From Epichloe hybrida (taxonomy: Eukaryota > Ascomycota > Sordariomycetes > Hypocreales > Clavicipitaceae), in contig JAFEKR010000053.1 of NCBI GenBank assembly GCA_019022495.1, positions 124,001 to 188,000 on the forward strand: a stretch of DNA of 64,000 bases. The letters run 5' to 3'. Under the pieces are notes generated by a model, which was given only the letters and a program-made list of their open reading frames with translations, was not told the origin of the DNA and ran no database searches. A program made the position numbers and the translations under genes. Positions within the stretch are counted from its first letter, which is position 1. Every line of letters begins with the position of its first letter. Below are positions 38,801 to 52,078 of this stretch, one piece after another.

Positions 38801-40296
38801 ACTAAATACTATAATATTTATATTATTAGCAAATCTATTTACTACTATGCCTAGGATAGCTTAAAGGTATATATAAAGTTCTATAAAGTAAAGGAGAAAG
38901 AGAATTAGTAATAAGGGAGATCCTTATAAAGTACTAGCCTTAATCTTAAAGGGTCTAGAGAGTTCTCTATTAAAGCTAAGCTAGCTTATTTTATCCGCTA
39001 GGAAGCTTTATATTACTACTATTAGCTAGTAAGGGATTCCTATTAGGATTAGTAAGTAAATTAAGTATAGGTAGCTAACTCTATTAAAAGTAAATAAGAT
39101 ATTTATCTAAGTAAGTAAGGTAATTTTGCCCTTACTCTAGGCCTCTCTTACGCACTTTACTAAGACCTTAATTATAGTCTTTATTAACTTATTTATCCTA
39201 TTCCTTATTTATAGTTTTAGTAAGAGTCCTTTTGCCTTAGTAAAAGCTATAAGTTACTTTATAATTACTACTTCTATGATTTTTCCTATAATATTTAGTA
39301 AGGAGATAGGCCTTTATATATTAGCCCTTCTTATCTCTTTTATTATCTTACCTAGTTTTCTAATTACTACTACTCTAGTAGTCTAGAATTAGGCTAGGAA
39401 ATACCTTACTTTAAGGATAGTATTTAGGAGCTAGACTATAGCTTCTTTTACTAGCTTATTATAGGCCTTAATAAGGCCTACTAGGAGCTTATTATTACCT
39501 AGTGCTTTCTAGCTAGCTATATCTAATATAATATCTAATATCTCTTCTAATCTAAACTAGTTATTATCTAGGAATAGCGCGTTATCTAGCTCTAGGAAGG
39601 TAAGGTCTAGGATATAAGAGAGGTTTACTATAGGCTTAGGGAAGAATCTTTATATAAGTATACTTACTTTATCTTTATATATAGTAGCTAGGTTTAGGTT
39701 ATTTTTAGTTCTTTCTAGCTCTAGTAGTCTAGGTAGTTCTAGGGGGGCCTAGCTTTAGAGCTAGGCCTATCTCTCTAGTCTTTACACTCCCCTATCCTTT
39801 CTCTATGTATTAGCCTTTTATAAGGTATCTTTTTACGTATTTTTTCTCTTAGTTTTAATAACTTATTCTTAGTCCTTATTTACCTTATTATAGGCTTACT
39901 AGTTTACTTCTATTCTCTATTATCTCTATTATCTCTTTACCTATCTAGCTTTAGTAACTGCCTCTTTAGTAGTCCTTAACCACTATATCTCTAGGCTAGG
40001 GAGCCCCTAGGGCTTCTATAAGGCTACCTTATTTGCTATTTATTAAAGGTTTATAATAAGCTAAGTAGCGTATGTGTTTATCCTTTCTTTATTACGTAAA
40101 TCTAGGGCGTTTTTAGGTTAAAAGCGTACTACTACCTCTACCTTTACGTATAGTTTATCTATTATATTTTACGTGTGGCTAAGGGCCTGCAAGATATTAT
40201 CTTATAGGCTAGTGAAAATACTAATTAGCTATAGGATATAGTTAGATTTAGTAAGGTCTTTTACTCCTTTATAGTAAACTTAGATATCTAGGGTTA
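35815..40296 (-). pseudogene. LINE copy D2, 3' part: RT region and 3' tail
   Basis: Full-length LINE on the minus strand, here from the 3' end to the site where GA4 entered. It is collinear with D1: an RT core with the GFPL.PILFLLYF motif near 38960-38900 and the FADD-equivalent just below it, both decayed. Unlike D1 it continues past the D1 truncation point (about 39738) towards the endonuclease. The 3' end GTAAAGAATATA overlaps the 14-bp target duplication at 35801-35814. The GA4 target duplication GGTTA is at 40292-40296. Together the D2 pieces total about 6.4 kb, a usual full LINE length. Confidence 0.85.
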
Positions 40297-40566
40297 TGTC
40301 ACGGCTTGCACCAAAAGGTTAAGAACGAAGTAATGGCTAAGACTATCGCAGTTGCTACTAGATAGATGCTAGCTAGGGGCAGGTGCGTGAAGGTTTTAAT
40401 CTCTAACCTAGCACTAATAATATACGCTATCTTTAATAAATACCCTGCTTCACAAGCATATAGCTATCTTATAGCTAGCTAGCCTCTTTATTATTTATAT
40501 AGCCTAAAGGTTCTCTAAAAACCTACTTTAATAAACATCCTATCTTTAACCTCTACGCTCCTAATA
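40297..40566 (-). repeat. GA4 3' LTR
   Basis: 270 bp, TGTCACGGCTTGCACC to CTCCTAATA. The first 100 bases are nearly unmutated. Confidence 0.92.
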
Positions 40567-43500
40567 TAATACCCCCCCTATATATAATTAACCTTAATTA
40601 TAAAATAAGCTACTTGCTTAGGGCATAGTTACTACATTAGAGCTTTATAAGGAAAAATAAGATAGGGTACCTTATATCTAGATGTATAAGTAAATAAAAA
40701 GAAATAATAATAATAATACTACTAATTAAAAATAACCCCTTATTATAGTTAGTAATATTCTAATAGTAGCTTACACGTAGCTTTACTATAGCAAAACAAA
40801 TGTTATTGCCTATTATATAGCTAGAAAAAACAATATAAATAACCTATGTTAATTTTTATAATTAGTTAAATAAATAAGGTACCTAATGCTAGGGTTCTAA
40901 ATAGTCTAACTAAAGGGCTTATATTATAGTCACTATAAGCTTATAGCTATTAGGCATATATGCATTTAGTAGTACTAATAGTTATTATTATAATTTGTGA
41001 ATCACCTATACATAGTGCATTAAATCACTTAAGGGGTCTAGGGTTAATATAAAAGAGACTAATTTTTCCCCCCTTTTACACTTTTCCTTTCTTTTATAAT
41101 ATCCCTTAACCTTATAAGTTACCCTTACTAGCTAAGTAGTAACTCTCTTATTACTATTACTTAGTAATTACTAACCTCTTTTAGTCCCTAATTATTATTA
41201 TTATCTATCCTTATTTATCTTAGTTTCTTGCCCTTATCTAGCTTATAAGTTTATACTCTTATTAGTATAACTTCCTTATCTAGTCTATTATAGCTAACTT
41301 ATAGCTAGTTTACTATATCTAAGTCTTATGCCTAAACTTTGCCTTTATTAATACCTTAAGAAAATCTATTAACTAAGAAATCTCCTATAAAGTCTCTCTA
41401 AAAGTAAACTTCTTTTAAAATCTTATTATAAGTTTATTATATTCTTATAGTATCTCTATTACTAACTTACTACTAGCGAAATAACTTTAAAAAAGATTTT
41501 ATATATACGCTATTATTAGTAAGTAATAATATAAAATATCCTCCTAAAAAATAGTACTTATAAGATTCTAGGATACTTTATTAATAAAAAAACCTTCCTG
41601 CTAAATATAATAAATCTTTAAGTATAACTTCTTTACTTACTTATTACTTCTTTATAGCTAATATTTAATAGGCTATTTAATAAAATATACTTATTACTTC
41701 TAAAATAATAAAAACTATATTATAGTATATCTCTCTTAACTAGAATTTACCTTATTATTACTAATACACTACTAGACTCTAGCTTAAATTATATAGCTTT
41801 ATAATAGGCTATTTAAACTTATTAAAGCTACTCCTAAAGGTAGCTATTACTATTAAAATAAAGTAAGTATAATCCTATTTCCTAGACACTAGATTACTAC
41901 TAACTTACTACTAGCCTATTATAAAAGCAAAGAAAAAGCTATAGAATACTATCCTAGTTTATAAAAATTCTAATAAGTATAGTTATATTTACTATGCTTA
42001 AATATTTACTAATATTACTTATAAGGTAAAATATAATAAATATACTATAATAGCACTACTAAGTAATACTATAAATCTAGAGACTTAGATTAATATTATA
42101 AACTATCTTTACTTTATAGCCTAGAATATCCTAAAGGTAAGCTTTCTTAATATATATAGCTAATACTTAACTAACTTACTAGTAGTTTATACTAAATACT
42201 ATTAATTTACCTAAATATATTAGTCCTATTAAGCTCCCTAGTGTACTTTAGGTCTATATATATAAAGAGAGGGATTCTAATAATAAAGATACTCCTAAGG
42301 CCTCTTTCTCTATAGCTCCTATAGCTACTAATAATAATAAGGGATTAGTAGTCTTAGGGGCTAACTCTATTATAAAGGAATAAGTGCTTAGTAGCTATAT
42401 AATAGATTATTTAAGTTATCTAAGTAAATTAACTTTATTTTCTAATATCTTTAGTATATTAAGTTATAAAATATAATTACCTTATATTAACTTTATTACT
42501 TAGCTATTACTTATAGTTATTAATAATTTCTCTAGTAATAAAATCCCTTTTTAATACCTAAGAATTCTCTAAAGTATTATAGCCCTTTTATTTAACTAGA
42601 TATTTATAATGCCTTTTATTATAGTAATATAAAATAATTCTCTTAACTTTAAACTCTTATTTATTATCTTTAATAGTATCTTATAGTAAGGGCATATCTT
42701 CTATATTAATTAGGTCCCCTTTAAAAGGTTTAAGACTAGTAATATTAAATATATTATATAATTAAGTCCTAGGTAGTAATTTTAATTAATATACTAATCT
42801 ATAACTTCTAATTACCTTTTTAATCTTATAAGGGCCTAAATACTTTATAGCTAGCTTCTTACTAAGGTATCTTAGGTTAATGTTTTTTATTAATAATAAA
42901 ATATAGTTACTAACTTTAAACCTTATTAGAATTCTCTTCTAGTTATAATATTTTTTATACTAAGTCTATAAGTTACTTAAAAGCTACTTAATTATAGTAT
43001 ACTTCTCTCTTAGTGCTAAAATCCTACTTTTAGCTTAATTATTTACTAAAGGGATATATACTACTACTTACTATAGACCTCTAGGATTATAACCTTATAA
43101 TACCTTCACTAGTGTGTAGCTATGCGTTAAGTAATTGCTTATATTATACGCAAATTACGCTATTAATAGGTTATTTGCCTAATTAGTCTATTTAGCATAA
43201 GTAAAAGCCCTTAAATAATGTTTTAAGACCTAGTTTAAACGTTCTATCTAACTATCTATCTAGGGGTAAAAAGCAGTGCTAAGTAGCCGCTTTATTATAA
43301 GAAGATAATAAAAAGTTATCTAGAAACCACTAGTAAATATAGAACCTTAGTTTATTATAATACCTTCTAGGGCTTTATAGTCTCTAAAAATATATTCTAA
43401 GAATATAGTTACTAGCCTATCACTAGTTAGTCACGTTAAAATCCGGATATAAATACTATATTTTATAAAATAGTTAATAATAACTAAAATTACATTATAG

Positions 43501-46500
43501 GTTTAATTTAAATCTTTTACTAGTGAAAGTCTAGTAATAAAGTCCATTAATAATTCTTAAAAAGGGCAATTAGGCACTAGTAATATAGCTAGCTTACTAT
43601 ATAGTTTATAATGCCTTAGTTTTAAAGTCTAATAATTTATATAAGTGCTAATGTGTACCTTTGTATCTTTCTTTATTATTAGCTAATAATATTAGTTTAT
43701 AATCTAATAAAGAGTTTTACTTACTCCTTAGTGCTTAGTAGTAAGGTTATTATAAGTTAGTAATAAATTTTCTTTTCTTATACCTAGAGGAATAAAAACA
43801 TGATTCTTAAATATTAATAGCTTAGAGGGTTTAATTAACTATATCTAGGACGTAGCTAAATCGCTGCTTTTAAGTAACTTTAATTAAGCTATAGTAAAGT
43901 CATTGCCTTACTATTCTTTATATAATAAGACTTAAATTAAGGGTCTTAATTCTAAGCTCTTTTCTAGAAAGTTAGAGTTAAACTTAGAAGAGGTTCTCTA
44001 AATAGATTAGATCCTAGCTATAATATCTCTATAAGTAATTAGTTTAATAGATGCTTTTAGTCTTATAAGGACATAGATAAGTGATATTTTTAAGGGGCGC
44101 CCTCGCTACTTGCTAGCAATAACCTATGCTAGTCTATCCCTATTAGTAATAGCTAGTCTAATAGGAAAATTAAAATAATTAAGCAATAAACAATATATAC
44201 GCTAGGTACTAATAGTATTACTATAGCTAGCTTATTACTTATTAATAGAAGTATAAAAAGTATTAAATAACCTTACTAATATAACTCTTCTAAGATTATC
44301 TAGATTATTAGGTTCTTTAGAAATATAGTTAAGTTATGATTTTTTAAAACCCTAGATATTAGCAGTATTATCATAGCGTTATTATAACTAACCATTAGTT
44401 ACATTAAGTGACGTTTTTATAGAGCCTATAGCATTAATAATATTACTATAGTGTTCCTATCTCTTAGTATCTATAAATTTAGATAAAAAGGCAGGAAGTT
44501 ATATAGTTACTACTTTCTCTTTCCTTACCTTACTTATAAAATCTAGTCTTCTTAAAAGTAAGTTAGTAGGATTTAATTTCCTTATATAATATATAATCTT
44601 AAAGTTAAAAGAATAAAGCTTATTAAGCGTAGTTACTTACTTACTAGTAAGCTTAAGCTTTATAGTAAGGTACTTATAGTTTAAATAATCTATAATAACT
44701 TTAATTATATAAGCTAAATAAGCAAGATAGTGTCTCTATATGTAAAAAGCCTCTTAGATAGCTAATAATTTGCTATTAGGTATTAAATATTGCAATTTAG
44801 TATTAGTTATCTTTCTTAACATAAACACAACTAGGTGCTAGTGACCTAGCACTAATATTATAAGTATAGCCCTAATTACATATCTAAATGCATCTATTTT
44901 CACTCTAAGATATATAAGTAAGTTAAAATACACTAAAATTAGCGCTTCCTAAAATCTTTATTAAAGCTCTCTAAACACTACTATCTCGCGGGGTTTTAGT
45001 TTAAATATTACTAGTTAATTCCCTCTAAGGCAATCTATTAATAAAATAATAACTTTACTATACTATTTAATAAAACAGTAGTAAAATCTAGTAAAACCAA
45101 GAAATAACTAAATATTAAAAACACTACGTGATATTAGCTAGGTTATAATTACTTTAACTCTTACTAGGTCTATTATAATACCTTTCTCTAATATCTTAAA
45201 GCCTAAAAATTTAACTTCCTTAACTAAAAATTAATACTTCTTAAGGTTAATAAAAAGACTTACCTCTCTAAACCTATGTAAAACTTATTTAATATGCTCT
45301 ATATAATCTTTAACCTTACTACTATATATTAGCGTATTATCTAGATAGATAATATAGGTCTTATTAATAAGTCCTTTAAGAGTATTATTAATATACTCCT
45401 AAAAAGTTACTAGTGCGTTAACTAGTCTAAATAGTATTACTAGATATTTAAAGTAGCTATATTAATAATAGAATGCTATTTTCCACTTATTACCTAAGCA
45501 AATACGTAGCTAGTAGTATATATCTTTTAAATCTAGGACTATAAAAATAACTACGCCCGCTAATTAATTAAGAATTTCAGCGATAAGGGGCAAAGGGGCC
45601 TTATTCTTAATTATAATCTTATTTAGGCCCCTATAATTTATATAAAGCCTTAATTTCCCTCCTTTCTTTAGAATAAATAAAATTAAGGCTTTAGCTAGGC
45701 TAACTAATCTTCTAATTTACCCTTTAAGCTACATACTTATAAGGTACTCTCTAAGAACCTCTAGCTCCCTTTTAGCTAAATTATATATAGGCCCCTAAGG
45801 TAGTGTTTTCCTTTCTTCTAATTTAATTATATAAGTGTAACCTCCTAGTTTAGGAAGCTTACTTACTAACTCTTTAGAAAAAATATCTATAAACTCCCTA
45901 TATTCTTCTAGGATTATTAGTGTAAGGCACTTAGTGCTCTTATCCTAATTTAACATAGCTTCTTTACCACTTATGTTTTCTAAAATTAGTATAACTATAA
46001 TACCTTTGCTTTTTTGCTATAAATAAGCGTACTTAAGGATTTATATAGCTACTTCGCTATTTATTTATATATCTATTACTACTAGGTCCTTTAATTAGCT
46101 TTCTCCTTTTCCTTTTTAATTTTTATTTTCTAGAACACTTAGCCTAATCTTTATTACTTCTAATAATAAAGTAACTACTACTATTTTTTTCTCTTTATAT
46201 ACTTATCACTTACTATAAGTAAAAGAGAGACATTCTATTATTACTAGATATCTCTAGTATTTATGCTCCTAATATATAATCATAGGTAAATACTCTTTAA
46301 TCTAGTCTATACCTAGAATTATCCCTTTACCTATATTAGTAATAAAGTAGCTAACTTAGCAAACCTTTGTAAATCCTATACTATCTTTTATCTTAACTAA
46401 TCTTTTTAGAATTCCTTAATATAAAATCACTTTTTTACTTATACTCTCTAATATCCTATCTAATTAGATTATATTCTCCTAATCCTTTTTTAATAATAAT

Positions 46501-47909
46501 TTTAGATAAATTATTAAAGACTATATACCTATATTAAATAGCGCTTATATAGCTAACTACTAGTTATCTTATTATAGAGATACCTATATTCTTATTCTAT
46601 TATTTATAGGGTATTTTATAGTAAGATTACATTCCTAGGTCTATACTAATTAAACTAGTATTATATTAGGAGACATAGCTTTATTACTACTTTCCTTATG
46701 CTTCTTAGTTATATATTTAGTACTTTTATAGGTAAAATAATCTAGTGCCTAATAAGTTAGTATAGTGTGCCTAGGCTTTTTATATTTATAGCATACTAGG
46801 GATAATTTTCTCTCTTAGTCTTTACTCTATTACTATACCTTATTTATAGGTAATATAAAATAAAAGTATTACCTCTTTCTTTTAGAGTCCTAACCTTTTT
46901 TATTATTTTAGCCTAAACCTATTATAACCTTTGCTTTCTTACCCTAGCCTTATAGTTAGCTCTAGGTTATTAGGATCTCTTAACTAATTATTTACTTTCT
47001 TATAGTGTTATTTAAGCTATTTAGAAAAATTATAATTCTTAGATATATAGGGATTTCTTTAGGTAACTTAGCTTTTACCTTATCCTAGGCTTATATAAAG
47101 GATTAAAATAATTAGCTATTCTTTTACCTAAGATTTAGCAGTAACCTTATTACTTCTAAGCATCTAATACTTATATCTATTATTCTAGTTTTTAACTATT
47201 CTAGGAAATTTACCTAGGTAATTAATAAATAATCTACATGCCTATCTATAGCTATATAACGCATTTACTATTACTTTACATCACTAGCTAGGTAGCTACT
47301 TACATACGCTACCTTAGTTATATTATTCTTAAAGGTATAGTAGTTTAATTTAAATAGTATATCTAAGTTTACTAAGAAATTCTATAGGCTTTTATACATT
47401 TCCCCTTTATATATAGGCATTTTTATCTATGTTTTAATAAGACTACCTTACTATATAATTACTACTATATTACTATAGACTATAGGTAGAATTATAGCTA
47501 ATGTTTAAGAGGTAATTATAAGTCTAGATTAAGGGGTAATTATAGGTCTAGTTTAAGGTCTAGCTAATCCTAGATTTGCCTTAAGCTCTCTAATTTATGC
47601 CTTTATTTATAAGACCTTTTATCTCCTCTAAAGGCAATATAGCTTAGATTATATAACCTTATAGCATTACTATAATGCCCTTTTTTCTTTAGTTATATTA
47701 TCTATACCTTTACCTAAATTAGGATTAAGTAGCGTTTATTACACCTTATTATCTATAGTTCTAGATTATAAGGGTTCTTTATCTTCTTAATCATCTATAG
47801 CTTTATTATTATAAAGTACTAGTGTGTTTCTTATAGATCTTTAAAGTATTAGCTATATAATAATCTAGCTAATGGTTTATATTCTTAAAAAGGTTAAGAG
47901 AGATTAATT

Positions 47910-48179
47910 TATTATAGCTTATACTAAAAGGTTAAGAATAAAGTAATAGCTAAGACTATTATAATTACTACTAGATAAATACTAGCTAGGGGCAGGTATG
48001 TAAAGGTTTTAATCTCTAACCTAGCACTAATAATATACGCTATCTTTAATAAATACCCTGCTTTACAAGCACGTGGCTATCTTATAGCTAGCTAGCCTCT
48101 TTATTATCCGCATAGCCTAAAGGTTCTCTGAAGACCCGCTTCGATAAACATCCTATCTTTGACCTCTGCGCTCCTGACA
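47910..48179 (-). repeat. GA4 5' LTR
   Basis: 270 bp, TATTATAGCTTATAC (TGTCACGGCTTGCAC after RIP-type changes) to CTCCTGACA. The two LTRs of this one element are mutated at opposite ends, so divergence between them cannot be used as an insertion clock. Confidence 0.92.
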
Positions 48180-48184
48180 GGTTA

Positions 48185-49525
48185 CTTACGCTAGGTTTAT
48201 AGTACTATCCCTATAATCCTTATATTATCTAGTTAGTTCCCCTTAGGGTATTACTAGTCTAAGCCTTTACTAGCTTATAAGTTCTAGTAGCTTGTTTACT
48301 CTATTAGTTATTTTATCTAGCCTATCCTAGAGAGGATGCTTTTAGTTAAAATCTCCTATAAATACGCTTTAGTCACGTGGCATCTCTATGTTAATGTCTT
48401 ATATAAGGGTGTTTTAGATATTGCTATAGCCTTCTAAATAGAGGGAATAGATATTAATCCTATAAATTTCCACTAGTAACTAGTTAAGCCCTCCCTAGGC
48501 TAACTATAACCCTATATTATATTTCTTATTAATATATACTACATTATGCCTATTATAGTGTGTGAGTTAGAACTAGGCAAGGCCTAGTATAAGGGGCTAT
48601 AGATGTTTTATATGTTCTTACTCTTAGATTACTATTATATCTATATTAGTCTAGTAATAGAGTATAATATATATTAAGCTATTTTTCTTATTTATATTCT
48701 AGAAGAGAACTTATAATATTACTATATTAATTAAGGGGGTAGTAGTAAGTCTTAGCTATTCTATGCTAGTTTTATTCTAGCCTTAAGTTATTTTATATAG
48801 TGCTTAATACTCCTAGCTCTTAGCTATTTAGCGCTTTACTTTATGTTTATAAGTTAACTTCTCTTTCTTCCTATTATTACTATAGGTTTTATAGCTATAC
48901 TAGCTCTCTCTTAGGCTAGAGCTAGGTTTTTACTAGGGGAGCTAGAGGTAAAGTAAAATAGTTATTCTAAGTACCTAGCCTTTACTATATTTTACTTCTC
49001 TTTTAGCACTAAGTAGTCTTTAAACTAGGCTAGGTATAGTCTAAAGTATAGGATATAGTTTTCCTTAAGTTATTTATTTATTATTAGGTATAATAACTTA
49101 CTATCTTTATACTAGCTAGCTCTATACTTACTATACCTTAGTGCTACCTTATAAAACTTAGTAATATATCTTATTTAGAAGTAGTTATAGCACTATCTAG
49201 GTTATAAGGTTTTATTATATAGTTTAGTTTAGAATAGCTTTGCTTTAAAGACTATTTTATCTTAGTATATCTTATTAGTATCTTTAACTTTAGCTAGTCT
49301 AAGAATTAGGGTAGTTTACTAGGTATATTTACCCTAGGGGTGTCTTATAGTTACCTTAATTATATTTACTTTATTTGCTTTTCTAATTTCTATTACTAGG
49401 TTTTTAATAGATATATACTTTATTAGGAAACCCTTAATAATAACGCTAAGTATATAGTAGTAAATAGCTGCCTTTAAGCTAAACACTTTAGTAATCTATT
49501 TTTAGTCTTCTTTATACTACACTAT
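48185..49525 (-). pseudogene. LINE D2, middle part: apurinic-type endonuclease region
   Basis: The minus strand just below 48390 reads IGDFN.KHPLW (as FIGDFN-x-HHPLWG in Tad1/I-type LINEs), then NKLLEL, LVIP.GTPTR and DSTINLAWV near 48300-48190, the conserved end of the exonuclease/endonuclease/phosphatase domain that nicks the target DNA. Bases 48600-49525 lie upstream (endonuclease N-terminus or end of ORF1) and are too damaged to assign. copia-2 follows directly at 49526. Confidence 0.78.
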
Positions 49526-50346
49526 TGTTAAAAATAAGACCTATTTTTAGCCCTTTCTAGTTAAAGGACCTTTCTATTACTAGCTTGCATTGCAAGCCTG
49601 ACAACTACACTGCAGCTGCTAATAGTCGCGAAGGTACCCATCAATGGCTACGTCGTAGCTGTTAACAGCTGCGACTAACCGTGTGAATAACTAATCTAAA
49701 TCAATTATCAATTGTGAATTATTCAATTGCGTTATGGCTACAAGCGCAGCCATAACCGCAGCGCCACTAGTAATTAGGTAAGCTAGGGTGACGTAAGCAG
49801 GTTACCCTATAGCTATCTTTAATAGCGATTTTCTCTTTAACTAGAGGTTATACAAAAGTCTTGCATATAGCAAATTAAAGCTAGAAGACAGGGCTTTTAT
49901 TTTATATAGGAATATTTTTTAGACTAAAATTTAGTGCATATGGGTTACTAGTTTGTATAGTGGTGAGTTGATTTTTTAGATTTTACATATAAATGAATTT
50001 TGCGGAAAATAAAAAGTGGCCTATAAGACCTCTTTAGCGGTCCGGATCCACTAATACAGTTAGTGAGCATATAAGAGAAAGAAGATCTTTTTAATCTAGC
50101 TAGATAGCTAGGCCTCTTAATCTAACAGCCGCATTGCCTATATAACATCACTAAAATCAATTCTATTAGTATATAAGATATTGTAAAAGTTATCTAGATT
50201 GAATTCTATTAGTTAATAACTGCCAAAACCTTCCGTTGCGTTGCGTTAAATAAATATTTAACGTGGTGGCTCTATTAGTCCCTGACCGTAGAAGCTGCAC
50301 CTGTATAGCTGTTGCCAGCCAGCAACTAGCTCCCTACATTTCAATA
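49526..50346 (+). repeat. copia-2 5' LTR
   Basis: About 821 bp, aligned end to end with 55782-56598 and 1315-2130. The end is placed at TTTCAATA because the primer site begins with the next base. Confidence 0.9.
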
Positions 50347-50360
50347 GGTTATGAGCCTAG
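50347..50360 (+). promoter_or_regulatory. copia-2 primer-binding site, complementary to the initiator tRNA-Met anticodon arm
   Basis: GGTTATGAGCCTAG directly follows the LTR. It is complementary (one C-to-T difference) to CTGGGCTCATAACC of the eukaryotic initiator methionine tRNA, which spans the anticodon loop and 5' stem. Drosophila copia is known to prime with a cleaved 5' half of this tRNA rather than with its 3' CCA end, and this element appears to do the same. The tRNA sequence is from general knowledge, not from this window. Confidence 0.75.
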
Positions 50361-50404
50361 ACTATCACTATAAAATTCTTTCTAGTGCACTTTGCGTACG
50401 GTTA

Positions 50405-50600
50405 CAGAAGACTTCCCTTCTATAAAACAGGAAGCGCACAAGCGATATAGAAGCTTTCCCTTCTATAAAAAGGAAGTTTAGCGAGAATAGAAGCTTTTCC
50501 CTTCTATAAAAAGGAAATTCAGCGCGGATAGAAGCTTTTCCCTTCTATAAAAAGGAATTTCAGTATAAATAGAAGACTTCCCTTCTATAAAATAGGAAGA
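50405..50600 (+). repeat. Five tandem ~41-bp stem-loop repeats in the copia-2 leader
   Basis: CCCTTCTATAAAA recurs at 50415, 50458, 50499, 50540 and 50580 (spacing 43, 41, 41, 40). Each unit is framed by TTCC and GGAA (CTTCC...GGAAG in the first), giving a short hairpin with the TTCTATAAAA loop. They lie between primer site and gag, where packaging or translation signals of retroelement RNA usually sit. The role is unknown. Confidence 0.8.
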
Positions 50601-51640
50601 GGGCTACTAATCAACAAGGTCAGGGACCTCCAGTCCCTGATCTTAGTGCGCAAGAGGTTCTAAATAACCAGCTAAAAGAGCAGGTTATTAAATAACAAAA
50701 TGCTATCAATCTAGTAATACAAAAGCTAGAGTCCTTAACTTTAGCTATTAATGATAGACCTATGGAGGGTGTGGAAGCTACTAAGCCCGCTAGTTAGCAG
50801 CAAATTCAGTAGCCTATTCAAGATAAGGCACCTAAATCTAGCTCTGTATAAGCTGCCTTTAATAATTTAATTATTAAGGAATTTAATAAGAGGGTTTATA
50901 GCTTCCCTAAGACTACTAAGCTTAAAGGAGCTAAAAATTTTAATCAATAGAAACAAGCCCTAGCTATCCAATTTAGAGCTTTAGGCATGCCTAATTTTCT
51001 AGATAATCCAGATATTTCTAGGGTGCTAGAGGACGCTAACTAAGCTATTATCCTAATGTTACTAAGGGATAGTTATACGGAAGGCCCCTAAGCCACTATA
51101 ATATAGCAAAAATCACCTGAAGAAGCCTATAATTTACTTATTAGGCAATATTCACATAGCGTTAAAATCCAGAGGGGGTCCCTATATTCTGAATTTCATA
51201 ACCTGAATTTTCATGGATTTAAGGGGACTTTAGAAGCCTTTAATGCGGTCTTTAATAATTTACTAGCTAGATTATCGATTTTAGGGGTCCTAATTAATCC
51301 TATAGATTAGGTTAATCAATATCTTCAATCCCTAAAATCAACCTTCCCTCAGTGGGCTAAGAGGCAACGATTTAGCATGCGTACAAATAGGGCTATAGGG
51401 GTCCCCCTAGAAGCCCTAAATCTTGAATTTCTAATGGCAGACCTTCTAGCTAAACAGAGGGATAAGTCATCTACAGTAGCCAAAGCCCTGAATTATAGGG
51501 CTAAAGACCTAGAAAAGGGTGCTAAAGACAAGGAAAAGGCCCCTAAAGGTTAGAAGAAGAAGAAAGAAGGCTCTGAAGAAAATAAGGGCTCTTCTAATAA
51601 GAAGAAAAAGAAGCAAAAGGGTTAACAATTAGATAAAAAG
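50600..51640 (+). pseudogene. copia-2 gag remnant
   Basis: A single plus frame is readable from about 50620 to 51625, interrupted by TAA/TAG at former Gln codons. It gives an alpha-helical, copia-type Gag: VLNNQLKEQV, FPKTTKLKGAKNFN near 50900-50945, then SPEEAYNLLIRQY near 51115-51155, a conserved region in copia Gag, and a Lys/Glu-rich tail (51500-51625). I see no CCHC zinc knuckle. No in-frame start codon is convincing. Confidence 0.7.
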
Positions 51641-51670
51641 GATACTAAAGAACTTACAGAGGGTTCTTTT

Positions 51671-52078
51671 ATGCTAGGAAATTACAACCTTTCTAACGGA
51701 GCACTTAATCTATATAAGAAACCTAGCAATTACAAGACTAGTTATAAGAGCTCTAGCAATAGTAGCTCTAATTCTAGCTCTAGTGATTCGGATAATAAAA
51801 AACAAGAAATTAATACCTTAAATGGTTTTAATTATTACAGTAAAGACATGAAAAAGGCCCTATTATATAATATAGGTTTAACTGTATATATAGTTAATTC
51901 TAGGGAGGTCTTTAGGGATTATACCCCTTTTAAGAAGGGGGAATCCAACCCTATTATAACTGGTGGTAGCCCTATTTATCCTAAGGGTCATGGTAGTGCT
52001 ATTTTTAAGGTCTTATATCAAAAGAAACCTAATAAATATAGGACCTTAGTGCTAAAGGATGCTCTATATTTTCCTTAG
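51671..52078 (+). pseudogene. copia-2 protease region with destroyed active site
   Basis: An open stretch of 135 codons in the polyprotein frame. The first 45 residues are Ser/Asn-rich linker. Around residues 71-82, TVYIVNSREVF occupies the place of the aspartic protease motif (usual V.DSGA). DSG reads NSR at 51896-51904; both changes are G-to-A in a TpG context, as RIP makes. The hydrophobic flap region follows, with LVLKDALYFP at the end (usual L.DVLYVP). The open frame is a leftover piece, not a separate gene. Confidence 0.8.

Larger units (their letters stand above)
40297..48179 (-). mobile_element. GA4: complete gypsy-A element, 7883 bp
   Basis: Bounded by the perfect 5-bp duplication GGTTA (40292-40296 and 48180-48184) and by two 270-bp LTRs, so the structure is complete and is the reference copy of the family here. 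On the minus strand: gag with decayed zinc knuckle near 46820-46780, RT near 45720-45290 (YLDNILIYS-type box), RNase H about 45000-44500, integrase about 43430-42850, then 1.9 kb of unassigned 3' region. Stops at former Gln/Trp codons throughout. It has the empty site (41293-41308) for the insert seen in GA1 and lacks the internal LTR of GA1. Confidence 0.93.

Noticed and set aside
50415..50590. Repeated TATAAAA considered as multiple TATA boxes
   Set aside because: It is part of a regular stem-loop repeat in a retrotransposon leader, downstream of the LTR promoter.
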